Shown here in pieces: positions 7,133 to 13,109 of a stretch of 28,276 nt of DNA; positions within the stretch are counted from its first letter, which is position 1, and every line of letters starts with the position of its first letter. Where the stretch lies: positions 1 to 28,276 of the forward strand of contig JBAUGX010000086.1 in assembly GCA_049679965.1 (NCBI GenBank). Direction: 5' to 3'. The position numbers and the translations under genes were made by a program. The DNA comes from 2-12-FULL-65-11 sp049679965 (GTDB lineage Bacteria > Acidobacteriota > Vicinamibacteria > Vicinamibacterales > CAVVIG01). The notes below the pieces were generated by a model that made no database searches, had not been told where the DNA came from, and saw nothing but the letters and a program-made list of their open reading frames with translations.

Positions 7133-7804
7133 ATGCGGAATCTATTTGCTCCACTCTTGGCCCTGACTGCCGCCATGTTCGCCTACGCGCCGGTGGTCAT
7201 CGCGAACACCCGGTACGAGTCGACCATGTTCCTCGTCCAGAAGATCTTCTATTTTCATTTCGCGTCGTGGATGGCCTGGGCTGCCGCAATTCTCGTCTGC
7301 GGTGTGGCCAGCGCGTTCTATTTGTTCCGCGCCAGTCCGTTAGGCGATCGTCTCGCTGTCGCGGGCGCAGAACTGGCCGTCCTCTTTGGCGCCTTCGGTC
7401 TCGTGACTGGCTCCCTCTGGGGACGGAAGGCCTGGGGCGTCTGGTGGCAGTGGGATGCGCGGCTGACGATGGCGCTGATGGCCGAGCTGATTTTCGTGGG
7501 CTACCTCCTGGTGCGGAAGTACGGAGGGCCCGGCGCGGACAAACTCGCCGCCGGCATGGGGATTTTTGGCGCCGCGACAACACCCTTTATCTACAAGTCC
7601 GTGGATTGGTGGCGCACCATCCATCCGCAGACGAGCGTCGTTCGGCGGCTGGGCGAAACGGCGCCGGACATGTACGGGGCCATGCTGTACTGCACGGTGG
7701 CGTTCTTGTTCCTGTTTGCGTCGCTCTTGACGGTGCGCGTGCACCTCGAAGACCGGCGGGCCGAGCTCGATCGCCTGTACCTTGCCCTGGAGGATCAGCC
7801 ATGA
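7133..7804 (+). CDS. ccmC: Haem handling protein CcmC
   Basis: A 223-residue six-helix protein of the CcmC/CcmF haem-handling family, with the tryptophan-rich motif WGRKAWGVWWQWDARLT (about 96-112) between conserved histidines in FHFASWMAW and SVDWWRTIHPQTS. CcmC presents haem to CcmE in the periplasm and makes the CcmE-haem bond. The ATG lies seven bases after the ccmB stop, and the end overlaps the next gene by ATGA. The ordinary histidines of CcmC are kept although CcmE has lost its haem-binding His. Confidence 0.93.
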   Translation: MRNLFAPLLALTAAMFAYAPVVIANTRYESTMFLVQKIFYFHFASWMAWAAAILVCGVASAFYLFRASPLGDRLAVAGAELAVLFGAFGLVTGSLWGRKAWGVWWQWDARLTMALMAELIFVGYLLVRKYGGPGADKLAAGMGIFGAATTPFIYKSVDWWRTIHPQTSVVRRLGETAPDMYGAMLYCTVAFLFLFASLLTVRVHLEDRRAELDRLYLALEDQP

Positions 7805-8073
7805 TTCGACGAGCGGCTATCGCGATGGTGTCGTTGCTCCTCACGGCGGCGCCGGTCCTGGCCGGGCAGCAGCAGCCCGCGACGGGGGGCTTTCTGCCAG
7901 CCAACGACCTGCCTCCGGATCAGCAGCTGCCCGCAGCGCCCTTCCTGATCGGCGCCTACGCGTTCATCTGGCTCGCGCTGATGTTCTACCTCTGGACGAT
8001 CTGGCGCCGGCTCGGCAAGGTGGAGAAGGACATGCGCGTGCTCGACGAACGTCAGCGAAACCACCCTCGATGA
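7801..8073 (+). CDS. ccmD: CcmD-like small membrane protein with signal peptide
   Basis: A 90-residue protein starting at the ATG that overlaps the ccmC stop (ATGA, 7801-7804). It has a signal-peptide-like start (AAIAMVSLLLTAAPVLAGQQ), a Pro/Gln-rich stretch, then one membrane helix FLIGAYAFIWLALMFYLWTI and a basic helical tail WRRLGKVEKDM. The helix plus tail matches CcmD, the small protein that holds CcmE in the CcmABC complex. The added signal peptide makes it longer than the classical 40-70 residue CcmD. Assignment rests on position and the helix-tail pattern. Confidence 0.75.
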   Translation: MIRRAAIAMVSLLLTAAPVLAGQQQPATGGFLPANDLPPDQQLPAAPFLIGAYAFIWLALMFYLWTIWRRLGKVEKDMRVLDERQRNHPR

Positions 8074-8222
8074 CGGCCGGTCATTTCATCTTCATCCCGT
8101 CGGTACTGCTCGTCGGCCTGGTGATTGGGTGGATTCTAGGCTCGCGCGCCGCAACGGATGCTTACGCAGCTGAATTGCGGCGACGCGACCAGAAAAGTGA
8201 AAAGTCAAAACTCAAAACTTAA
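8070..8222 (+). CDS. 50-residue single-helix membrane protein, end of ccm operon
   Basis: Starts at an ATG overlapping the ccmD-like stop (ATGA, 8070-8073). One hydrophobic helix, FIFIPSVLLVGLVIGWILGS, is followed by a charged tail. From residue 42 the tail is encoded by a degenerate 7-bp repeat array (KSEKSKLKT), so the original C-terminus may have been shorter or different. No family recognised. It could be a second CcmD-like subunit or a stray coupled peptide; the start/stop overlap and helix favour a real gene. Confidence 0.6.
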   Translation: MTAGHFIFIPSVLLVGLVIGWILGSRAATDAYAAELRRRDQKSEKSKLKT

Positions 8223-8274
8223 AAGGACGAGAGGCTTAACTTTTTCCTTCTTGGTTTTCACTTCTGAGTTTTCA
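8193..8274. repeat. Inverted pair of 7-bp tandem arrays between convergent genes, possible bidirectional terminator
   Basis: Forward units: AAAAGTG, AAAAGTC, AAAACTC, AAAACTT, AAAAGGA (8193-8227, period exactly 7). After a 12-bp gap the opposite orientation follows: CTTTTTC, CTTCTTG, GTTTTCA, CTTCTGA, GTTTTCA (8240-8274), ending at the stop codon of the minus-strand gene. The halves can pair imperfectly, so the unit could fold and end transcription from both sides. The A/T-rich makeup stands out strongly from the high-GC surroundings. Confidence 0.75.
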
Positions 8275-9018
8275 TTACCGTCCCACCGCTAAGCGCTTGG
8301 CCAGCATGTCCGGAAGACCCGCTTGAATCACCTTGGCTTGTGCCTGCTCGACCGGATACGTCAGCCGGAATAGCTCGATTCTCCCCTTTGCGACATCAAC
8401 GATCGCATAAGCCGCGCGCGGATCCCCGTCGCGGGGCTGGCCGACGGCACCGGGGTTCACCAGGTACTTCGACTGGCCGATCAGGAAGAACTGCACGGCG
8501 AGGGGAGGCGAGGGAGCCGTGCTCTCGAGCGTATCCTCCGTCAGATCGAACGCAATGGGGCAGTGCGTGTGGCCGAACAGGCAAAGCGGCCGCACCGACG
8601 ACTTGAGCGCGCGCAGCGCATCCAGCTCATCGAAGATGTAGGCGTCCTCGTCAAAGGGCGAGCCGTGACAGATTTCGATGAGGTCGTCGACCTGGCTGGG
8701 CCCCTGAGGCAGGCCGGCCAGCCAGTCGCGGTGGCCCTGCGTCAGGACGTCGCGGGTCCACAGCGCGGCACTCCGCGCGATGGCGTTGAAGTCTTCGGCC
8801 GGTTCGAGCCCGCACGCGACCTTGTCGTGGTTGCCGCGGACGATCGCGAAAGGACTGAGGGCGCGCACGCGCTCAATGACCGCGTCCGGATCGGCCCCGT
8901 AGCCCACCACGTCGCCGAGCACAAGCGTGCGGTCGTACTTCCGCACGCTGGCGTCCGCCAGACAGGTGTCGAGCGCCTCCAAGTTGGCGTGAATGTCGGC
9001 TAGGACCAGATATCGCAC
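8275..9018 (-). CDS. Calcineurin-like metallophosphoesterase
   Basis: A 247-residue cytosolic phosphoesterase. All metal-binding motifs are present: D-I-H (residues 8-10), VLGDVVGYGAD, VRGNHDK, ICHGSP and FGHTHCP, followed by the family end motif VNPGAVGQPRDGD. The length and VNPGAVGQPRDGD resemble YfcE/MJ0936-type phosphodiesterases that use two divalent metals. The substrate cannot be told from sequence. Start is a GTG at 9018; it lies 18 bases after aroK in the same direction and is probably cotranscribed with aroA-aroK. Confidence 0.88.
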   Translation of the reverse strand: MRYLVLADIHANLEALDTCLADASVRKYDRTLVLGDVVGYGADPDAVIERVRALSPFAIVRGNHDKVACGLEPAEDFNAIARSAALWTRDVLTQGHRDWLAGLPQGPSQVDDLIEICHGSPFDEDAYIFDELDALRALKSSVRPLCLFGHTHCPIAFDLTEDTLESTAPSPPLAVQFFLIGQSKYLVNPGAVGQPRDGDPRAAYAIVDVAKGRIELFRLTYPVEQAQAKVIQAGLPDMLAKRLAVGR

Positions 9019-9036
9019 GTTACGTCATGCCCTGCG

Positions 9037-9543
9037 CTAGCCAGACCCCTTGAGGCAGTCCATCAATTGCTCGACGAGCGCGTCGACGCCGGCGCGCGTC
9101 CCGTCGAGCCGCACGTGCGCCTGCTCGTACGCGGCACGCCGCGCATAATACAGCCGTTCGAGCTCCGTACGATCGGAGGCGAGCGGTCGCCGGCCATCCA
9201 CCGGCAGCCGGGCGATGACGCGCTCGAGCGGTACGTCGAGCCACACCGACACGCCATCGCGATTGATTGCCGCGCGATTCAGGGGATCGACGAATGTGCC
9301 GCCGCCGGTGGCCACGACGACATGCCGGGGCGGCAATTGCTCCAGCAAGACGGCACGTTCGACAGCCCGGAAGTACGGCTCACCGTGTTTCGCGAACACC
9401 TTCGCCACCGGCATGTGCTCGCGCTGCTCGACGAGCTCGTCGATATCGGCGACCTGCCAGTCGAGGCGTTTGGCCAACGCGCGCGCCAGAGTGGTCTTGC
9501 CCGCGGCCATGAAGCCGACGAGATACACCTTGTCGGCCTTCAC
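9037..9543 (-). CDS. aroK: Shikimate kinase
   Basis: A 168-residue P-loop kinase: Walker A GFMAAGKTT (10-18), shikimate-binding DIDELVE region, GEPYFRAVE, VVATGGGTFV and the lid region around RRPLASDR. It phosphorylates shikimate at the 3-OH in the chorismate pathway. The GTG start overlaps the aroA stop (GTGA on the minus strand), so the enzyme is coupled with EPSP synthase, which uses the shikimate 3-phosphate it makes. Length fits the family. Confidence 0.93.
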   Translation of the reverse strand: MKADKVYLVGFMAAGKTTLARALAKRLDWQVADIDELVEQREHMPVAKVFAKHGEPYFRAVERAVLLEQLPPRHVVVATGGGTFVDPLNRAAINRDGVSVWLDVPLERVIARLPVDGRRPLASDRTELERLYYARRAAYEQAHVRLDGTRAGVDALVEQLMDCLKGSG

Positions 9544-10847
9544 GTGATGAGCCGGTCCAAGGTCTCGAAGAATCCTGGATAGGAAATCACCACTGCATCC
9601 GCACCCTCAATCGTCGATGGCTGCCTGGCCGCCAGCGCCGCGACGGCAAAGGCCATCGCCATGCGGTGATCGCCGCGCGCGTCGGCCCGGCCGCCCGATG
9701 GCCGCTCCGATCGCCCTCCTGTTCGCCCACCGCCAACGACGAATCCGTCTGCGTGTTCGTCGGCGGCGATACCGAGGGCGCGAAAGCCCGCGACGAGCGT
9801 GGCGATGCGGTCGCTCTCCTTCACGCGCAGCTCCGCGGCGCCCGTGACGGTCACCTCGCCGCCGTGAGCGCCCAGGGCGGCAATCGCGGGCAGTTCATCG
9901 ATGAGACCGGGAACCTCGTCAGGCGCGATCGTGACCGCGCCATTGTGCCCGTGTTCGACGCGGACGAGGCCGCGTGGCTCGCCGCCCACGGTGGAGGTCA
10001 CTTCGACGTGGACACGGGCGCCGAATCGACGGAGCACGTCGAGCAACCCGGTACGTGTCGGATTGAGTCCGACCTCTTCGATCTCGACCGACGAGTCGGG
10101 CAGAGCCGCAGCGGCCACCAGCCAGAAGGCCGCCGAGGAGAAATCCCCAGGGACGACGAACGTCCCGGCGGTGAGATGCTGGCCTCCGGCCACCGACACC
10201 GTGAGCCCCGTGGTGGTGACCTCGCCGCCAAACGCCCGCAAAGCACGCTCGGTGTGGTCTCGGGTCGCCGCCGGTTCGGCGACGCTCGTCACGCCCTCGG
10301 CATGAAGGCCCGCCAGCAGAATGGCGCTCTTGACCTGCGCGCTCGGGACGCTCTGGCTGTGCGCGACGCCGCGGAGGCGCGACCCGTGGACCGTCAGCGG
10401 CGCGTGGCCGTCGGTGGCCTCGATGCGGGCACCCATCAGCTCGAGTGGATCGATCACGCGGCGCATCGGGCGGCGCGAGAGCGAAGCGTCTCCGACGAAC
10501 CGGCTCGAGAAGGCGTGCCCGGCGACGCCGCCCATCAGCAGTCGCAGCGTGGTGCCGGAGTTGCCCGCATCGAGTGCGCCGGCCGGCCGGCGGAAGCCGC
10601 CAAGCCCGCGTCCGACGATGCTCACGGCATCGGAGTGGCCTGAAGTCACCTCGACGCCGAGTCGGCGCAGGCAGGCGAGCGTCGACTGGCAATCAGCGCC
10701 GGGGGCGAAGTATGCCAGGTTGGATCGTCCCTGCGCCAGGGCCGCGAGAATCGCATACCGGTGGGAAATCGATTTGTCGCCCGGCACGCGCAGCCGCCCA
10801 TGGATACGGGCGGCGGGCACCAAGGTCACCGCGGCTGACGGAGGCAC
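9540..10847 (-). CDS. aroA: 3-phosphoshikimate 1-carboxyvinyltransferase (EPSP synthase)
   Basis: A 435-residue enzyme that joins phosphoenolpyruvate to shikimate 3-phosphate. Motifs in order: VPGDKSISHR (21-30, catalytic Lys25), LDAGNSGTTLRLL, RFVGDASLSRRPM, SAQVKSAILLAGL, RDHTERAL, DEVPGLIDELPAIAAL with the catalytic Asp/Glu, RVKESDRI and GDHRMAMAFAVAAL. A Gly/Arg-rich loop (RTGGRSERPSGGR) precedes the last motif; total length is normal. The GTG at 10847 is the only reasonable start. Divergent from the anti-sigma-like gene, with a regulatory-looking inverted repeat between them. Confidence 0.95.
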   Translation of the reverse strand: MPPSAAVTLVPAARIHGRLRVPGDKSISHRYAILAALAQGRSNLAYFAPGADCQSTLACLRRLGVEVTSGHSDAVSIVGRGLGGFRRPAGALDAGNSGTTLRLLMGGVAGHAFSSRFVGDASLSRRPMRRVIDPLELMGARIEATDGHAPLTVHGSRLRGVAHSQSVPSAQVKSAILLAGLHAEGVTSVAEPAATRDHTERALRAFGGEVTTTGLTVSVAGGQHLTAGTFVVPGDFSSAAFWLVAAAALPDSSVEIEEVGLNPTRTGLLDVLRRFGARVHVEVTSTVGGEPRGLVRVEHGHNGAVTIAPDEVPGLIDELPAIAALGAHGGEVTVTGAAELRVKESDRIATLVAGFRALGIAADEHADGFVVGGGRTGGRSERPSGGRADARGDHRMAMAFAVAALAARQPSTIEGADAVVISYPGFFETLDRLIT

Positions 10848-10861
10848 GATGGCTGATCTTA

Positions 10862-10894
10862 CGTCACCGAGCTTGACATCACGAAGCGGTGACG
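10862..10894. promoter_or_regulatory. Perfect 8-bp inverted repeat, possible operator
   Basis: CGTCACCG (10862-10869) and CGGTGACG (10887-10894) are perfect reverse complements separated by 17 bp. They straddle a TTGACA hexamer in the gap between divergent aroA and the anti-sigma-like gene. The geometry fits a dimeric repressor site. No regulator can be named. Confidence 0.45.
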
Positions 10895-10905
10895 GATGAT
10901 ATAGC
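10873..10905 (+). promoter_or_regulatory. Candidate promoter of the anti-sigma-like gene
   Basis: A perfect TTGACA (10873-10878) is followed by an A/T-rich TGATATAG block (10897-10904) at 18-21 bp, depending on which hexamer is taken as -10. If used, transcription starts near 10910, just before the ATG at 10919. This argues against the earlier GTG at 10889. Confidence 0.4.
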
Positions 10906-10918
10906 GAAGCCGTCCATC

Positions 10919-11383
10919 ATGAGCCTCAACGGGCGCCAGACAGTCCGCCTCGAGTTCACCAGCACGTTCGAGATGCTGGATTTCGTACAGGTCGTGAGCG
11001 ATCACGTCGCCCGAAGCGTCGGGCTCGACGACGAAGCGCTGCACTGGATTGGCGTGGCCGTCCGCGAGTGCGTGATCAACGCCATCAAGCACGGCAACCG
11101 TGGCGACCTCGAGAAGCACGTCTTCGTCGAGTTCATGACCACCCCTCGGGCCGAGCCGCCGGAGCTGACGATTTGCGTCCGCGATCAGGGCGATGGGTTC
11201 GATCCAGCCGAGATCGCCAACCCGCTGGCCCCCGAGAATCTGCTCAAGTCGAGCGGCCGGGGCATCTTCCTGATTCGGACCTTCATGGACGATGTCCAAA
11301 TGGGACCGGCGGCTGAAGGCGGCATGGAAATCCGCATGGTGAAGCGCGTGCAGCTGCCAGGCACCGTCCCGGGTCAGTGCTAG
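10919..11383 (+). CDS. RsbW/SpoIIAB-like anti-sigma regulatory ATPase
   Basis: A 154-residue protein of the GHKL (HATPase_c_2) fold used by serine-kinase anti-sigma factors. It has N-box VAVRECVINAIKHGNRGD, G1-like VRDQGDGFDP and G2-like SSGRGIFLIRTFMDDV. Such proteins bind a sigma factor or phosphorylate an anti-sigma-factor antagonist. No antagonist (STAS) or phosphatase gene is adjacent, so the target is unknown. I chose the ATG at 10919 over the GTG at 10889 because the latter lies within the inverted repeat and candidate promoter. Followed 7 bp later by the inositol monophosphatase gene, so likely cotranscribed. Confidence 0.85.
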   Translation: MSLNGRQTVRLEFTSTFEMLDFVQVVSDHVARSVGLDDEALHWIGVAVRECVINAIKHGNRGDLEKHVFVEFMTTPRAEPPELTICVRDQGDGFDPAEIANPLAPENLLKSSGRGIFLIRTFMDDVQMGPAAEGGMEIRMVKRVQLPGTVPGQC

Positions 11384-11390
11384 GACGCTA

Positions 11391-12248
11391 GTGCCGCTCG
11401 ACCCCCGTTTTCTCTCCACCGCCATCGAAGTCGTCGTCCAGGCCGGCTCGCTGCAGATGGCTCATTTCGGCAAGAACGACGTGCGCATCGACAAGAAGGG
11501 CACGATCGATCTGGTGACCGAAGTCGACATGGCCGTCGAACGCATGTTCCGGAAGCTCATCGCCGAACGCTTTCCCGATCACCAGGTGCTCGCCGAAGAA
11601 TTGGGCGGCAGTGCCGGCGTCCCGCAGGGACCATGCTGGGTGTTCGATCCGCTTGACGGCACGACGAACTACGTCCATGGCCTGCCGATCTTCTGCGCGT
11701 CGCTCGCGCTCGAGATCGACGGTGTCCCGGAGGTCGGGGCCGTCTTCGATCCAACGCGGCAGGAGCTCTTCACCGCGGAGCGGGGCAGAGGCGCCTCGTT
11801 GAACGGCAGGCCGCTCGGCGTCTCGAGCACCGAATCGCTGGTCGATGCCGTGCTGGTCACAGGGTTTCCGTACGATGTCCACGAGCGCGTCGACGAGTTC
11901 GTCGGGCTCTTCGCCGCCTTCGTCGGTCAAGCCCGGGCCGTGCGGCGGCTGGGCTCGGCAGCCATCGACCTCTGCTACGTGGCAGCCGGCCGGATGGACG
12001 GGTTCTGGGAGACAGATCTCAAGCCCTGGGACGTCGCAGCCGGCGCGCTCATCGTTTCCGAGTCAGGCGGCCGGATGACCAGGACCGATGCCGGGCCGTT
12101 CGCCTCACGGAGCGGCGATGTGCTGGCCACCAATGGCCGCCTCCACGACCAGATGCTTGAAGTCATTCGATCGTTCCGGGCGAGGCGGTCGGCAGTCAGC
12201 AGTCGGCGGTCGGCGGTCGACAGCCAGCAGTCTGCGGTCGATTCGTGA
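11391..12248 (+). CDS. suhB: Inositol monophosphatase family protein (SuhB-like)
   Basis: A 285-residue Mg-dependent phosphatase with DLVTEVD (40-46), E69-E70, WVFDPLDGTTNYVHG (metal-binding D86 and D89) and WDVAAGALIVSESGG (D214). It hydrolyses inositol-1-phosphate or similar sugar phosphates; SuhB also acts in rRNA antitermination in enteric bacteria, which cannot be judged here. Start GTG lies 7 bp after the anti-sigma-like gene. Residues about 265-283 (AVSSRRSAVDSQQSAV) are encoded by a 7-bp tandem repeat array and are an extension, not part of the fold. Specific substrate is unknown. Confidence 0.9.
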   Translation: MPLDPRFLSTAIEVVVQAGSLQMAHFGKNDVRIDKKGTIDLVTEVDMAVERMFRKLIAERFPDHQVLAEELGGSAGVPQGPCWVFDPLDGTTNYVHGLPIFCASLALEIDGVPEVGAVFDPTRQELFTAERGRGASLNGRPLGVSSTESLVDAVLVTGFPYDVHERVDEFVGLFAAFVGQARAVRRLGSAAIDLCYVAAGRMDGFWETDLKPWDVAAGALIVSESGGRMTRTDAGPFASRSGDVLATNGRLHDQMLEVIRSFRARRSAVSSRRSAVDSQQSAVDS

Positions 12249-12260
12249 CTGCCGACTGTC
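12184..12260. repeat. Degenerate 7-bp tandem array with inverted units at suhB 3' end
   Basis: Units from 12184: GGCGGTC, GGCAGTC, AGCAGTC, GGCGGTC, GGCGGTC, GACAGCC, AGCAGTC, TGCGGTC (to 12239). A 7-bp gap containing the suhB stop follows, then GACTGCC and GACTGTC (12247-12260), the reverse complements of GGCAGTC and GACAGTC. The unit differs from the one at 8193 but the period and forward-then-inverted design are the same. Confidence 0.78.
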
Positions 12261-12321
12261 CACGGCCAGCGACACGCCAGACGGGTCTCCGTGGGTTTTG
12301 GGCCGGTTTTCCGAGAATACT

Positions 12322-12338
12322 TTGGCATCGGTCCTGCT
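12322..12338 (+). promoter_or_regulatory. Candidate sigma-54 promoter for the barrel-protein gene
   Basis: TTGGCATCGGTCCTGCT has the -24 GG and -12 GC dinucleotides exactly 10 bp apart and matches TTGGCA and TGCT of the sigma-54 consensus. The expected transcript would start near 12349, ahead of the ribosome site at 12366. Three mismatches lie within the conserved positions. Confidence 0.35.
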
Positions 12339-12365
12339 AATCCCCGCGCCGGTCGAAAAAAAACC

Positions 12366-12371
12366 AAGGAG
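12366..12371 (+). promoter_or_regulatory. Strong ribosome binding site AAGGAG
   Basis: AAGGAG lies five bases before the ATG at 12377, after an A-run. It is one of the clearest Shine-Dalgarno sites in a window where most genes are translationally coupled, and it fixes this start. Confidence 0.75.
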
Positions 12372-12376
12372 CCTGT

Positions 12377-13102
12377 ATGCGCCGACGACTGCTCACCTCA
12401 ATCGCTGTTCTGCTGACGTTCGGATTCATCGCCGCACCTGAGGCGTCAGCCCAGCAATCAATCAACATTTTTCTGGGTGGGTTCGTGCCACGCTCGCTCG
12501 ACGCGCGGGCCGCCGACGACGTTATTTATCAGGACAGCCTTTTTCTCTCGACGCTCCGTTCCCGCCGCGGGATCGACATCAGCGAGTTCAACCAGGTGAC
12601 GATTGGTGGTGAATGGCTCGTCGGCATGGGTCCGTTCGAAGCCGGTCTCGGCTTGGGCTTCTACCAACGAACCGTTCCTACCGTCTACACCGAGTTCGTG
12701 AACAGCAACGGCTCCGAGATTGAGCAGGATCTCAAGCTGCGGATCGTACCCTTCACGGCCACCGTGCGCCTCCTTCCGTTCGGTCGCAGGGCGCCCATCC
12801 AGCCATACGTTGGCGGCGGCGTCGGCATCTACATGTGGCGATACAGCGAGACGGGAGAGTGGATGGACGCTCAGAAAGACATCTTCGTCGGCAACTACGT
12901 CGGCAAGGGCAGCGAGACCGGCCCTGTCGTCCTCGCCGGCCTGCGCCTCCCGGTGGGTTATGGCCGTAGTGGCAACACCGTGGGATTTGAGGCGCGTTGG
13001 CAGGATGCGACGGCCGCGTTGCCCGCCAACCAGAACTTCGCAGGCTCGAAGATCGACTTGGGCGGGATGAGCTATCTGCTCACCGTCAATGTCAGATTCT
13101 AG
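12377..13102 (+). CDS. Outer-membrane beta-barrel protein
   Basis: A 241-residue exported protein. A signal peptide (about 1-25, cleavage after ASA before QQ) is followed by alternating amphipathic strands such as FEAGLGLGFYQRTV, LKLRIVPFTATVRLL, IQPYVGGGVGIYMWRY and VGFEARW. The chain ends in SYLLTVNVRF; a terminal Phe is the usual Bam recognition signal of outer-membrane barrels. The size suggests an eight-stranded OmpA/OmpW-like barrel. Role unknown; it has its own leader with a strong ribosome site and a possible sigma-54 promoter, so it is probably a single regulated gene. Confidence 0.82.
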   Translation: MRRRLLTSIAVLLTFGFIAAPEASAQQSINIFLGGFVPRSLDARAADDVIYQDSLFLSTLRSRRGIDISEFNQVTIGGEWLVGMGPFEAGLGLGFYQRTVPTVYTEFVNSNGSEIEQDLKLRIVPFTATVRLLPFGRRAPIQPYVGGGVGIYMWRYSETGEWMDAQKDIFVGNYVGKGSETGPVVLAGLRLPVGYGRSGNTVGFEARWQDATAALPANQNFAGSKIDLGGMSYLLTVNVRF

Positions 13103-13109
13103 GTAGAGG

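Noticed and set aside
8800..8830. GGTTCGAGCC, resembling a tRNA T-arm
   Set aside because: Inside the phosphoesterase coding sequence; no acceptor stem, anticodon arm or CCA fits around it.
9675..9734. Gly/Arg-rich stretch in AroA as an insertion
   Set aside because: Total length and motif spacing are normal for EPSP synthases, so it is a variable loop rather than a clear insert.
10889..10918. Earlier GTG start for the anti-sigma-like gene
   Set aside because: It would place the start inside the inverted repeat and candidate promoter and adds ten residues without family support.
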